Source: Pseudomonas sp.
GTDB taxonomy: Bacteria > Pseudomonadota > Gammaproteobacteria > Pseudomonadales > Pseudomonadaceae
Reading direction: 5' to 3'
Length of the DNA stretch: 64,000 nt
Assembly: GCF_028293835.1 (NCBI RefSeq)
Contig: NZ_JAQGNX010000086.1
Location: forward strand, 62,001 to 126,000
The translations under genes were made by a program, and so were the position numbers. This document shows, piece after piece, positions 26,326-37,883 of this stretch (positions are counted from its first letter, which is position 1; every line of letters starts with the position of its first letter). The notes beneath the pieces were generated by a model. The model worked only from the letters and a program-made list of their open reading frames with translations, was not told the origin of the DNA and searched no databases.

Positions 26326-28104
26326 TTAAACCACCTCCTCGGAATGCGCATTGAATTGCAATGCGGCCAACCGCGCGTACAGCGGGCTGCTGGCAATCAG
26401 CTGATGATGGGTGCCCACCGCGACTAAACGTCCTTGATCAATTACCGCGATGCGGTCTGCGTTTTGTACGGTGGCCAAGCGGTGGGCAATCACCAAGGTG
26501 GTACGGCCTTTCATCAGGCTGGGCAAGGCTTGCTGTATCAAGTACTCGCTTTGCGCATCCAGAGCACTGGTGGCTTCATCGAGCAGCAGAATCGGTGCAT
26601 CCACCAGCAACGCCCGGGCAATGGCCAGACGCTGGCGCTGGCCGCCCGACAGGCCCAGGCCACCGTCACCCAAATGGGTCTGATAACCGTCGGGCATCTG
26701 CATGATGAACTCATGGGCATGGGCGATACGCGCCGCTGTTTGCACCTGCTCAGTGGTTGCGCCAGGATTACCGTAACGGATGTTCTCTTCGACGCTGCCA
26801 AAAAACAGCGCCGGGGCCTGTGAAACCATGGCAAAGCAGCGTCGCAGGTCCAGCGGGTCAAGCTGAGTGATGGGCAAACCTTCCAACAGCACGCGCCCCT
26901 GCTGAGGGTCGTAAAAGCGCAGCAGCAAATCAAACAACGTCGACTTCCCGGCCCCCGACGGCCCGACCAACGCCAGGGTTTTACCGGCTTCGATGGTCAA
27001 GCTGAACCCATCAATGGCATTGCGCTCCAGACGAGACGGGTAAGCAAAACTGACATTTTCCAAGGTGAGCTGACCACTGACCCGCTCTGGCAATCGCAGC
27101 AGATCACTTACCGGAGGCGTAATCTCGCTAGTCGCCTGAAGCAGCTCGGCGATACGTTCTGCCGCACCTGCCGCCCGCTGCAACTCACCGATGACTTCAC
27201 TCAAGGTGCCCAAAGCACTGCCTACAATCAGGCTGTAAAAGACAAACGCCGCCAACTCCCCACCCGAAATGCGCCCGGCAATGACGTCCATGCCACCGAC
27301 CCACAGCATCACCCCAACCGCGCCCAACACCAGCACAATCACCAGTGTAATCAGCCATGAGCGCTGCAAAATACGCTTGCGCGCGGTGTTGAACGCCTCT
27401 TCAGCGGTGTCTCCAAATCGTTGTTTGTCCTGCTGCTGATGGTTATAGGCCTGGACCGTTTTGATCTGCCCCAACGCCTCGGCGACATAGCTGCCGACGT
27501 CAGCGATCCGGTCCTGGCTCAAGCGTGACAAGCTGCGCACCCGACGACCGAAGATCAGGATCGGCGCCACCACCAATGGCAACGCCACCACCACAATGCT
27601 GGTAAGTTTCGGATTGGTGAAGAACAACAAAACGATGCCGCCAATTACCATCAACACGTTGCGCAAGAACAACGACAGCGATGACCCGATCACTGATTGC
27701 AACAGCGTGGTATCGGTGGTCAGCCGCGACTGGATTTCCGAGCTGCGATTATTTTCATAGAACCCCGGATGCAGATTGATCAGGTGGTTAAACACCTGCT
27801 TGCGCATATCGGCAACTACCCGCTCACCAATCCAGGACACCAGATAAAACCGCGCAAACGTGCCGATGGCGAGACCGATCACCAGGATCATGAAAAAACC
27901 GATGGAGCGGTTCAGCAGTGCCGGCGATTGCGTCAGGAAACCCTGATCCACCATCAGCTTGATTCCCTGCCCCATGGACAAGGTAATGCCTGCAGTGATG
28001 ATCAGCGCCAGCAAAGCGCCCATGGCCTGCCAACGATAAGGGGCAATATACCGCAACGCCAGACGGACGGCGTTGCGTTGGCGACTGGATAAAAGTGAAA
28101 CCAT
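26326..28104 (-). CDS. ABC-type exporter, fused permease and ATPase
   Basis: 592 residues, half-transporter of the MsbA/LmrA type. Six membrane helices lie in residues 25-315. The ATPase follows: Walker A G-P-S-G-A-G-K-S-T near residue 380, signature L-S-G-G-Q-R-Q-R-L-A-I near 490, Walker B I-L-L-L-D-E-A-T-S-A-L-D and the H-loop I-A-H-R-L-A-T. It would act as a homodimer exporting a lipid, drug or peptide. It is not the msbA locus by context (no lpxK), so substrate is unknown. Confidence 0.9.
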   Translation of the reverse strand: MVSLLSSRQRNAVRLALRYIAPYRWQAMGALLALIITAGITLSMGQGIKLMVDQGFLTQSPALLNRSIGFFMILVIGLAIGTFARFYLVSWIGERVVADMRKQVFNHLINLHPGFYENNRSSEIQSRLTTDTTLLQSVIGSSLSLFLRNVLMVIGGIVLLFFTNPKLTSIVVVALPLVVAPILIFGRRVRSLSRLSQDRIADVGSYVAEALGQIKTVQAYNHQQQDKQRFGDTAEEAFNTARKRILQRSWLITLVIVLVLGAVGVMLWVGGMDVIAGRISGGELAAFVFYSLIVGSALGTLSEVIGELQRAAGAAERIAELLQATSEITPPVSDLLRLPERVSGQLTLENVSFAYPSRLERNAIDGFSLTIEAGKTLALVGPSGAGKSTLFDLLLRFYDPQQGRVLLEGLPITQLDPLDLRRCFAMVSQAPALFFGSVEENIRYGNPGATTEQVQTAARIAHAHEFIMQMPDGYQTHLGDGGLGLSGGQRQRLAIARALLVDAPILLLDEATSALDAQSEYLIQQALPSLMKGRTTLVIAHRLATVQNADRIAVIDQGRLVAVGTHHQLIASSPLYARLAALQFNAHSEEVV

Positions 28105-28383
28105 GAAAGGACCTGCCTGCCGGAAGACGTAAGCCCGAGAGCCTACACCCGTGGCCGGAACGAATGGCGGTTACTCTCACCCCTGCTCGAAATAACGGAC
28201 CTGACGAAGGTTTTTATTACCTGACAGAATGAACCTTAGACAGTATCGATCTAACTCATCACTGGCGATTACCCTGAGTTTCTGGTCGACTTGGAATGCC
28301 GTTGGATGAGCACTAAGGAACTGTCACAGCGTAGTCATCCAATGGGATTAGCTTAAGCGCACAACCTGATGAGGAGACAGGCC

Positions 28384-28560
28384 ATGAGCTTGCAAAACAG
28401 CACCAATCACGTACCGGTAGTTCGAACCACCCCGACGCTGGCAGTCGGTGGCGCCATTCTCGACGAAGACGGACGCGAAACTCTGATCACTGAAGCCATG
28501 GTGCAGACCGCGTGTCAGGAATGCGATAAAAACTGGGTCAACCCCGAAAAACAAGATTGA
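28384..28560 (+). CDS. PA1571-family small protein
   Basis: 58 residues. GAGGAG lies 9 bases before the ATG. The sequence has the family layout: polar N-terminus, T-P-x-x-A-V-G-G-A-I-L-D-E-D-G-R-E, then E-A-M-V-Q-T-A-C-Q-E-C and W-V. No membrane segment. Two Cys in C-Q-E-C might bind metal, but function is unknown. It has its own terminator. Confidence 0.85.
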   Translation: MSLQNSTNHVPVVRTTPTLAVGGAILDEDGRETLITEAMVQTACQECDKNWVNPEKQD

Positions 28561-28583
28561 TGCAGCATTCAAGAATCCTTAAG

Positions 28584-28606
28584 CCCGGCGTTTGCCGGGT
28601 ATTTTC
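28584..28606 (+). terminator. Rho-independent terminator
   Basis: CCCGGC/GCCGGG stem with a GTTT loop and a T-rich tail, 23 bases after the PA1571-family gene. It may also receive pdxB transcripts from the other strand. Confidence 0.8.
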
Positions 28607-28624
28607 TGTCTGGTAATTCGTAAC

Positions 28625-29785
28625 TTACAAGGTTGTCGGCGACGAACTAAGGGTAGCTCCCAGCGCTGTAACCAACTGCCGCAACGGTTCGGATGTTCCA
28701 TTAATTTGCACAAACAAACCCTCGATCTCGCGACGCGGCGGGTAATGTTTGCGCAAGGCATCAAAGGCCAAACGCTGGCTGGCGGTATCACCCACTAAAC
28801 TACGACGAAAGTCCGCATCGTCACGGCGCGGGTCATAAACGCCACGGCACACCATTGCCAACGCCCATGCCGGGTCGCAGTTGGCGTTCAGGGTAACGTG
28901 CGTCAGCCAGGGCTGGGGCAACAGGTCCTGCAAGCTGATGCTCGGCGTGCGCTCGAAGTGCGCACAAAATGCCTCATAGATTTGCGCCGTTCCGCGCTGC
29001 CGGCCATCCAGGCTGTAACCGGCGATATGAGGCGTCGCCAGCACACACAATTCAGCCAGGGCTACGTCGACTTGCGGCTCGCCCTCCCACACATCAAGCA
29101 CGGCTTGCAAGTCTTCGCGCTGCAACAACACTTCACGTAGCGCCGCGTTGTCTACTACCGCACCGCGGCTGGCGTTGATCAACCATGCGCCCTCCTTGAG
29201 TTGGTTCAGGCGCTGCCGATCAAACAGATGCCATGTCCGCAAGTCACCGGTTTTGGTTAAAGGCGTGTGCAAACTGATCACATCGCACTGCTCGACGATC
29301 TGCTCAAGGCTGACGAAATCACCGCCTTCTGCCGCCTGGCGGGGCGGGTCACAGACCAGCACGTTCCAGCCCAGGCCACGCAGTACATTAACCAGTCGTC
29401 CGCCCACCTGACCGGCCCCGACGACGCCATAGGTACGTTGAGTAAGCTCCACGCCCTCGATTTCGGCCAGAGTCAACAGGCTTCCCAGTACGTAATCCAC
29501 TACCCCACGGGCGTTGCAACCAGGGGCGCTGGACCACTGGATCCCAGCCTCCTGGAAGAAGTCCAGATCCAGATGGTCAGTGCCGATGGTGCAGGTTCCG
29601 ACAAAGCGAACTGAACTGCCTTCCAGCATGGCCTTATTGACGTTAGTCACTGAGCGCACCAGCAGCACATCGGCATCCGCCACCGCAGCTTTGTCGATGG
29701 CGCGGCCCGGCAATCGCCGGATGTCACCGTATTGAGCAAAAAAAGCATCGAGCAGCGGGATATTTTCGTCGGCAACAATGCGCAT
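28625..29785 (-). CDS. pdxB: erythronate-4-phosphate dehydrogenase
   Basis: 386 residues from ATG 29785 ([10 protein letters not shown] is the family start). It oxidises 4-phosphoerythronate in the DXP-dependent pyridoxal-phosphate pathway. NAD motif [10 protein letters not shown]; catalytic Arg, Glu and His in N-A-S-R-G-A-V, E-G-E-P and A-T-P-H-I-A-G-Y-S. The PdxB-specific C-terminal dimerisation domain is present (about 290-380). The MATE gene diverges from it. Confidence 0.96.
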   Translation of the reverse strand: MRIVADENIPLLDAFFAQYGDIRRLPGRAIDKAAVADADVLLVRSVTNVNKAMLEGSSVRFVGTCTIGTDHLDLDFFQEAGIQWSSAPGCNARGVVDYVLGSLLTLAEIEGVELTQRTYGVVGAGQVGGRLVNVLRGLGWNVLVCDPPRQAAEGGDFVSLEQIVEQCDVISLHTPLTKTGDLRTWHLFDRQRLNQLKEGAWLINASRGAVVDNAALREVLLQREDLQAVLDVWEGEPQVDVALAELCVLATPHIAGYSLDGRQRGTAQIYEAFCAHFERTPSISLQDLLPQPWLTHVTLNANCDPAWALAMVCRGVYDPRRDDADFRRSLVGDTASQRLAFDALRKHYPPRREIEGLFVQINGTSEPLRQLVTALGATLSSSPTTL

Positions 29786-29930
29786 GATAGGGCTCCGTGG
29801 GTCGGCGGCAGTGTAGGCTTGGCTCGCCATCCTGCATGGGATCAACCGCCGACACAACTTCGATTCCTGACCCTAGTGTCAAGCGGGTAGAATGCTCGGC
29901 TTTCCGTGCCGCTTTTGGATTGTACTGACC

Positions 29931-31337
29931 GTGAATTCTGCTACGACGCCAGCCGCCCCATCCCTTCCACGCTCGCTGAGTCGCCCGGCCCGCGTGCGCC
30001 TGGAGCTTCGCTCGTTGATGGCACTGGCAGTGCCAATCATCATCGCGCAGTTGGCGTATACCGCCATGGGCTTCGTCGACGCGGTGATGGCAGGCAGTGT
30101 CGGCCCGCGAGACTTGGCCGCCGTCGCGCTGGGCAATTCGATCTGGGTGCCGATTTATCTGCTAATGACCGGAATATTGCTGGCGACCACACCCAAAGTC
30201 GCGCAACGGCACGGTGCCGGACAAACCACAGAAATCGGTTCGGTGGTGCGCCAATCGCTGTGGCTGGCTTCAGCCGTTGGAATCATTGCCGCATTGCTGC
30301 TTCTAAGCGCCGAACCGGTGCTGCACCTGATGAAAGTCGATCCGGTGTTGATCGATCCCTGCATGCGCTACTTGCGCGGTATTGCCTGCGGCATGCCAGC
30401 AACGGCACTGTTCTATGTGTTGCGCTGCCTCAGTGACGGCCTGGGTCGAACCCGGCCAAGCATGGTGTTGGGCTTGTGCGGCCTGGCGCTGAACATTCCG
30501 CTGAACTACGTCTTCATCTATGGCCAGTTTGGTATGCCGGCGTTGGGCGGTGTCGGGTGCGGATGGGCGACCGCCATCGTGATGTGGTGCATCCTTTTAG
30601 GCATGGTCGCGTGGGTACGACGCGCGCCGGTATACACGCCGAGCGCGGTGTTCAGCCGCTTCGAACGGCCACAATGGGCGGTGATCAAACGCCTGGTGGA
30701 TATCGGCCTGCCGATTGGCATAGCGGTGTTCGCCGAGTCCAGCATCTTTGCCGTGATCGCATTGCTGATCGGCAGTCTGGGTTCGAATGTAGTGGCCGGG
30801 CATCAAATCGCGCTTAATTTCAGCTCGCTGGTGTTCATGATCCCTTTCTCACTGGGCATGGCTGTAACCGTACGCGTCGGCCAGGCATTGGGTGCCAATG
30901 CGCCGCGAGACGCACGTTTTAGCGCGGGAGTCGGAATGGCAACCGCATTGCTCTATGCGTGCTTCTCGGCGAGCCTGATGTTGCTGCTGCGAGAACATAT
31001 TCCAAAGATCTACACCGCAGACCCACAGGTGATTCAGATGGCTGCTTCGCTGATTGTGTTTGCAGCGCTGTTTCAGTTTTCCGATGCCATCCAGGTAACG
31101 GCCGCCGGCGCCTTGCGCGGTTATCAAGATACACGGGTAACGATGATGCTGACCTTGTTCGCTTATTGGGGCATTGGCTTGCCGGTAGGTTACACCCTCG
31201 GCCTGACCAACCTGCTCGGCCCCGCCAGCGGGCCCAGCGGGTTATGGCAAGGGCTGATCGTCGGCCTGACTTGCGCGGCGTTGATGCTGACCCTGCGATT
31301 GGCCAGCAGCGCGCGTAAGCGCAATCGCAGTCTGTAG
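29931..31337 (+). CDS. norM: MATE-family multidrug efflux transporter (NorM/PmpM-like)
   Basis: 468 residues from GTG 29931; the frame is open to 29892 and the start is uncertain, since only a weak GGA lies upstream. Twelve membrane helices in two halves. The first helix carries P-I-I-I-A-Q-L-A-Y-T-A-M-G-F-V-D-A-V-M-A-G, with the conserved Asp of the H+-coupled NorM/PmpM branch. Exports cationic drugs in exchange for H+ or Na+. The TAG stop at 31335-31337 is supplied by a dispersed 45-base repeat that starts at 31332. Confidence 0.9.
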   Translation: MNSATTPAAPSLPRSLSRPARVRLELRSLMALAVPIIIAQLAYTAMGFVDAVMAGSVGPRDLAAVALGNSIWVPIYLLMTGILLATTPKVAQRHGAGQTTEIGSVVRQSLWLASAVGIIAALLLLSAEPVLHLMKVDPVLIDPCMRYLRGIACGMPATALFYVLRCLSDGLGRTRPSMVLGLCGLALNIPLNYVFIYGQFGMPALGGVGCGWATAIVMWCILLGMVAWVRRAPVYTPSAVFSRFERPQWAVIKRLVDIGLPIGIAVFAESSIFAVIALLIGSLGSNVVAGHQIALNFSSLVFMIPFSLGMAVTVRVGQALGANAPRDARFSAGVGMATALLYACFSASLMLLLREHIPKIYTADPQVIQMAASLIVFAALFQFSDAIQVTAAGALRGYQDTRVTMMLTLFAYWGIGLPVGYTLGLTNLLGPASGPSGLWQGLIVGLTCAALMLTLRLASSARKRNRSL

Positions 31338-31376
31338 GAGGTTCCGCCACGTCTCCGACGCCGCGCTGGGGCGCAG
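31332..31376 (+). repeat. 45-base dispersed repeat, copy 2
   Basis: Begins CTGTAGGAGGTTCC and ends with GCGCAG. By eye it matches the minus-strand copy at 14916-14960 at 41 of 45 positions. A 44-base relative lies at 63480-63523. It overlaps the last codon and stop of the MATE gene. Confidence 0.75.
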
Positions 31377-31428
31377 TTCAGATTTTTTCAAGTCACTAAG
31401 TAATGCGTTGTTTCATAAGAGGCAGGCA

Positions 31429-31686
31429 TCATTCGTCGCTTTTCTTGCGAATCCAATAGGTATAAGTCCCGCCTTCAGCCTGACGTTCAACCAGTTGATG
31501 CCCAAGAAACACGCAAAACTTGGGAATGTCGCGCTGGGTCGAGGGGTCGGTGGCGATGACTTTGAGCAAACCACCCGCGTGCAGGTCACGCACTTTTTGG
31601 TGCAGCATCATCACCGGTTCCGGGCAGCTCAGGCCGCTGGCGTCGAGAACGGCGTCAACCGGCAAGGTATCGATGAGTTCGGGCAT
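31429..31686 (-). CDS. tusA: sulfur carrier protein TusA
   Basis: 85 residues from ATG 31686, with GGAGAG upstream; the frame opens 18 codons earlier without support. Active Cys in the family motif [12 protein letters not shown]. It carries persulfide sulfur to TusBCDE for the 2-thiouridine modification of tRNA and to other sulfur pathways. TusA next to rlmM and acnA is the arrangement I recall around PA1562-PA1564 in P. aeruginosa. Confidence 0.93.
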   Translation of the reverse strand: MPELIDTLPVDAVLDASGLSCPEPVMMLHQKVRDLHAGGLLKVIATDPSTQRDIPKFCVFLGHQLVERQAEGGTYTYWIRKKSDE

Positions 31687-31761
31687 AAGTCTCTCCAAAA
31701 ACTGGCGGGCATTGTTACCCGATTCAGTGAATGCCGCCAAATGATGTGGGTCGAATCTGGA

Positions 31762-32826
31762 TCAGCGGCGCTTGCCGTCCAATCGACGCAAGTGGCAGGT
31801 CACTTCTTCCCGATCGTGGTACAGCTGCTTGCAACCGATGCTGACCTTGATACCCCGGTCAGTGAAGCCTTCCTCAATGCGTAACAACAGACGCCGCACT
31901 TCGGCATAACGCTGTTTCATCGGCAGTTTAAGATTGACCACCGCCTCGCGACATAGGCCTTCGCCCAGCCAGGTTTCCAACAGCGCCGCGTTACGCGCTG
32001 GCTTTTCGACGATGTCACATACCATCCAGTCCACCGGATGACGCGGCTTGAAGGTAAAACCATCCGCCATCAAATGCTGAACCAGACCGGTGTCCATCAA
32101 GCTCTCGGCCATTGGCCCGTTGTCGATGGCGGTAACCAACATGCCTCGACGCACCAGTTGATAAGTCCAGCCACCCGGAGCAGCGCCGAGGTCGACGGCG
32201 GTCATCTCGCCGGACAAACGCTCATCCCATTGATCCCTGGGGATGAAATGGTGCCACGCCTCTTCCAGCTTCAACGTCGAACGGCTAGGTGACTCTCGGG
32301 GAAACTTCAAGCGCGGAATGCCCATTGGCCACATCGCGGAGTTTTCCGCGTCTGCCATGCCAAGGAACACTTCGCGCCCGCTTTTAAAGGTCAGCAACAG
32401 ACGCGGCTTGTGTGCGTCTTCTACCAGTTTGCCCGCCTGAGTCAACGCCTTGCGCAGCGGCCCTTCGAATTTCTTGCAGAAATTCGACAGTTCTTTTCCA
32501 TCATTGGTGTCGACCACTTCCAGCCACAGGCTGCCACAAGTAGGGAAGTTGCGCAGTTGCGCCAGAATAACGCTGATACGGTCGGTTTCCGGTAAATCGA
32601 GGAACACCCCACGGGCCCACTGCCGAGGAAAAATCAGCTCGGCGAAACGCTGACCCTTCATCAGCCGTTCAGCGCCGTCCTCTTCAGTGCAGACGAACTC
32701 GGCACAAGCCGCATTGGTTTTGGCTTTGGCGTATCCCGCTACGTTCAGACGAGCAGCATGCTCGGCAATTTCTGAACAGACTTCGCTTTCGAAGCCCGGC
32801 CGGCAGTGCATAAACAGGGTGTGCAT
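31762..32826 (-). CDS. rlmM: 23S rRNA C2498 2'-O-methyltransferase
   Basis: 354 residues. AGGAG lies 8 bases before the ATG. N-terminal THUMP-like region (about 1-120), then a Rossmann-type methyltransferase with SAM motif D-L-G-A-A-P-G-G-W-T-Y-Q-L. The catalytic tetrad includes Asp in V-C-D-I-V-E-K-P and Lys in V-N-L-K-L-P-M-K. It modifies free 23S rRNA in the cytoplasm before assembly. It diverges from acnA. Confidence 0.95.
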   Translation of the reverse strand: MHTLFMHCRPGFESEVCSEIAEHAARLNVAGYAKAKTNAACAEFVCTEEDGAERLMKGQRFAELIFPRQWARGVFLDLPETDRISVILAQLRNFPTCGSLWLEVVDTNDGKELSNFCKKFEGPLRKALTQAGKLVEDAHKPRLLLTFKSGREVFLGMADAENSAMWPMGIPRLKFPRESPSRSTLKLEEAWHHFIPRDQWDERLSGEMTAVDLGAAPGGWTYQLVRRGMLVTAIDNGPMAESLMDTGLVQHLMADGFTFKPRHPVDWMVCDIVEKPARNAALLETWLGEGLCREAVVNLKLPMKQRYAEVRRLLLRIEEGFTDRGIKVSIGCKQLYHDREEVTCHLRRLDGKRR

Positions 32827-33014
32827 TCATTTCTCCTGAGCAATGGCAAAACATTTTAGCCACCGCGCGGCACTTGGGGTGAGCCCCAAGGCTCAAAACC
32901 GGCGCATGATAGCCCAATCGTGAACCACTGGCTCCGTTCTGCGGTCCAGTGATACTCAAGAACCTGTTCGATTCCCCTGGTCCGTGCCGTGCGGACTCGT
33001 CAAGGAGTTATTTC

Positions 33015-35783
<2,769 letters not shown>

Positions 35784-35796
35784 ATAGGCAATAACG

Positions 35797-35908
35797 GTAG
35801 GAGCTGCCGAAAGCTGCGATTCGACCGCAAGCCGGTCGCTTTCGGGATCCGCTGAAGGTCGTACTGGTCGCCCGTAACCCCGACCTGGCGCAGCCTTCGG
35901 CAGCTTCT
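35797..35908. repeat. REP doublet, CTGCCGAAGCTGCG family
   Basis: GTAGGAGCTGCCGAAAGCTG at 35797-35816 is complementary, with mismatches, to GCGCAGCCTTCGGCAGCTTC at 35888-35907. A third copy of this family is at 14876-14901. It separates acnA from the RclR-like gene. Confidence 0.75.
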
Positions 35909-36008
35909 TCAGGCGTTTGTGTTTGCCGGACGACAGCGCGACATCACATTGCCCACCCGATATGCCGCAGAATACGCCACCGCCCTTCCCTTCTACGGCA
36001 ATCGATTT

Positions 36009-36941
36009 ATGGATGCTCTCAGCAACCTGATCCACCTGGCACGGCCACAGGCCAGTTTGGAACTACGCTGTTCGCTGGAGGGATCGTTCAAGGTCGAGCA
36101 TGAACCCAGCGACGGGGCCAACGCGCCGTTTCATCTGGTGTTATCCGGTGGATGCCTTCTCAAAACCGAAAACAAGTCGCCCATAAGCCTTCAGGCCGGG
36201 GACTTTATTTTGCTGCCCAATGGCGAGCGCCACCAGATACTGTCGGATCGCTCGAATGCCGGCAGTACACGTCCCATCATCCTGTCCAACGACGGCATGC
36301 TGCCGCTTAAAAGCAACGGCAGCGGCTTTCCGGACGTGGATTTGCTGTGCGGCAGCTTTTCATGCCCTCCAGGACCGGCGCGCCTGCTGTTTCGGTTAAT
36401 GCCCGACCCGGTGCATGTGTCCCTTGCCGCCAGCCAATCGGCGAGTGAACTGCACACCCTGGTGACGTTGATTCGCAATGAAGCTGAAAGCCGCAAGCCC
36501 GGCGCAATGGCCATCGTCACGGCACTGAGCCAAGCCTTGTTTACCATGGCGCTGCGCATTCTCAGCGAAGACACCTCGAACAAAGCCAATTCATTGGCGC
36601 TGCTCTGCGACCCACGTTTGGCGCCCTCGATCCAGGCCTTACTGGACCAGCCCGGACGCCCGTGGACCATCACCGAACTGGGCGCCCTGGCGGCAATGTC
36701 CCGCGCGACCTACGCCAGGCACTTCGTGGAAAAAGCCGGCATCACCGTTTTTGAGTTTCTAACAGAAATCCGTATGACTATTGCGTGTGGCCGGCTGCTG
36801 GAAACACAACGCAGTGCCGGTGATATAGGCATGGACGTCGGCTACCAATCGGAAGCAGCCTTTGGCCGGGCGTTTAGCCAGGCCGTTGGAATGACGCCCG
36901 GCCGCTACCGAAAACACCACCGCCAGCAGACCGGCAAATAA
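36009..36941 (+). CDS. rclR: RclR-like AraC-family regulator
   Basis: 310 residues from ATG 36009. This start gives M-D-A-L-S-N-L, matching the start of E. coli RclR as I recall it, with the redox-sensing Cys21 at the same position (L-R-C). A second Cys in D-L-L-C-G-S-F (residue 114) corresponds to the RclR region around its Cys89. Residues 1-150 are an AraC-type cupin domain and 205-305 two helix-turn-helix motifs ending G-M-T-P-G-R-Y-R. RclR activates rcl genes on HOCl oxidation. It converges on an rclC-like gene. rclA and rclB are not in the window. Confidence 0.8.
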   Translation: MDALSNLIHLARPQASLELRCSLEGSFKVEHEPSDGANAPFHLVLSGGCLLKTENKSPISLQAGDFILLPNGERHQILSDRSNAGSTRPIILSNDGMLPLKSNGSGFPDVDLLCGSFSCPPGPARLLFRLMPDPVHVSLAASQSASELHTLVTLIRNEAESRKPGAMAIVTALSQALFTMALRILSEDTSNKANSLALLCDPRLAPSIQALLDQPGRPWTITELGALAAMSRATYARHFVEKAGITVFEFLTEIRMTIACGRLLETQRSAGDIGMDVGYQSEAAFGRAFSQAVGMTPGRYRKHHRQQTGK

Positions 36942-37016
36942 ACGTATCGACACACCGCATCCAGCCCCTCACAGCGAATCGCGAGCAAGCCCGCGCCTAC
37001 GCCGTGAATAGCAGTT

Positions 37017-37610
37017 TTACTGCTGCACCGAGCCTAAACCCTGAATACGCTCTTTAAGCACTGCCCGGGCAGAGTCTGAAATCATCACTATGCCGGCCGC
37101 TAACATCAATATGTCCTTGAGCACTAATCGCCCGCCCCCTGACAAGTAAGGGAAACCGAATTGTGCGTCACCCAAGTTGCCCACCCACGCTTCGGGTGTC
37201 GTAAACAAGAACGAAAGCGTGACCAAGGGCGTCAGGAATGCCAGTATTGAACCCGCCAAGCCAAAACGCCGCGACCACGCGTAGGACAGTACCAGCAAGC
37301 CAATTAAAATCTCCACCGTGCCCAGGCCTTGGGAAAAACGGTAAGTATTATTAGCGGTTTGCCAGTCACGCTTAACCGGGTCCAACTGTCCTTCGTGGGT
37401 TAGATGTGCCTGATAGCCTTCCGGGTGTGCATAGAAAAACGACATGACCGGGCTGTTCGCCACGAAGGGCGTAATGCTGTCGGCCTCATAGGGCACAAAC
37501 TTCAGTGCTCCGATCCAGAGAAATATAATCGCGACGCCTATACGCAGCAAATGAGTGCCCAAAGTGTCGAGCTTGCCAAGTCGCAACAGTAACGTGTCGA
37601 TGCGGTTCAT
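37017..37610 (-). CDS. rclC: RclC-like inner-membrane protein (DUF417/YkgB)
   Basis: 197 residues from ATG 37610, the same length as E. coli RclC. Four membrane helices. Long stretches match RclC as I recall it, including L-K-F-V-P-Y-E-A-D-S-I-T-P-F-V-A-N-S-P, W-Q-T-A-N-N-T-Y, T-T-P-E-A-W-V and G-F-P-Y-L-S-G. RclC is needed for survival of reactive chlorine species; its biochemical role is not settled. Convergent with the RclR-like gene 75 bases away. Confidence 0.87.
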   Translation of the reverse strand: MNRIDTLLLRLGKLDTLGTHLLRIGVAIIFLWIGALKFVPYEADSITPFVANSPVMSFFYAHPEGYQAHLTHEGQLDPVKRDWQTANNTYRFSQGLGTVEILIGLLVLSYAWSRRFGLAGSILAFLTPLVTLSFLFTTPEAWVGNLGDAQFGFPYLSGGGRLVLKDILMLAAGIVMISDSARAVLKERIQGLGSVQQ

Positions 37611-37634
37611 GAATACAACTCCATCCTGATTAAG

Positions 37635-37660
37635 TGGCGGCCAGTTTACGAACGCCGCCA
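37635..37660. promoter_or_regulatory. inverted repeat upstream of rclC
   Basis: TGGCGGC (37635-37641) and GCCGCCA (37654-37660) are exact complements 12 bases apart, 25-50 bases upstream of the rclC ATG. A candidate site for the RclR-like regulator or another dimer; its function is inference. Confidence 0.35.
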
Positions 37661-37825
37661 ATAATCAATTAGTGCGAAACACTCAGGTTTTTGCTCCATC
37701 GTATCGATGTGGAACAATCCAATTTTTGAGGACGGGACCGGTTAGCAGTCTCAAGCAATGGCAACAAATGGTATTGAGCCACCCTCCAGCAGTCATGACT
37801 TCCCGGTCATTACTGAAAAGAAAGC

Positions 37826-37852
37826 TCAATTTTTTGCTTATTTTGCCGATAG
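37826..37852 (+). promoter_or_regulatory. sigma-28 (FliA) type promoter for aer
   Basis: TCAA at 37826 is followed 15 bases later by GCCGATAG at 37845-37852, one base from the FliA -10 consensus GCCGATAA with standard spacing. It lies 32 bases upstream of the aer ATG, as expected for a chemoreceptor controlled with motility genes. Confidence 0.6.
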
Positions 37853-37883
37853 CCCGCCATAGCCCAGCGGACCGGACAACCTC

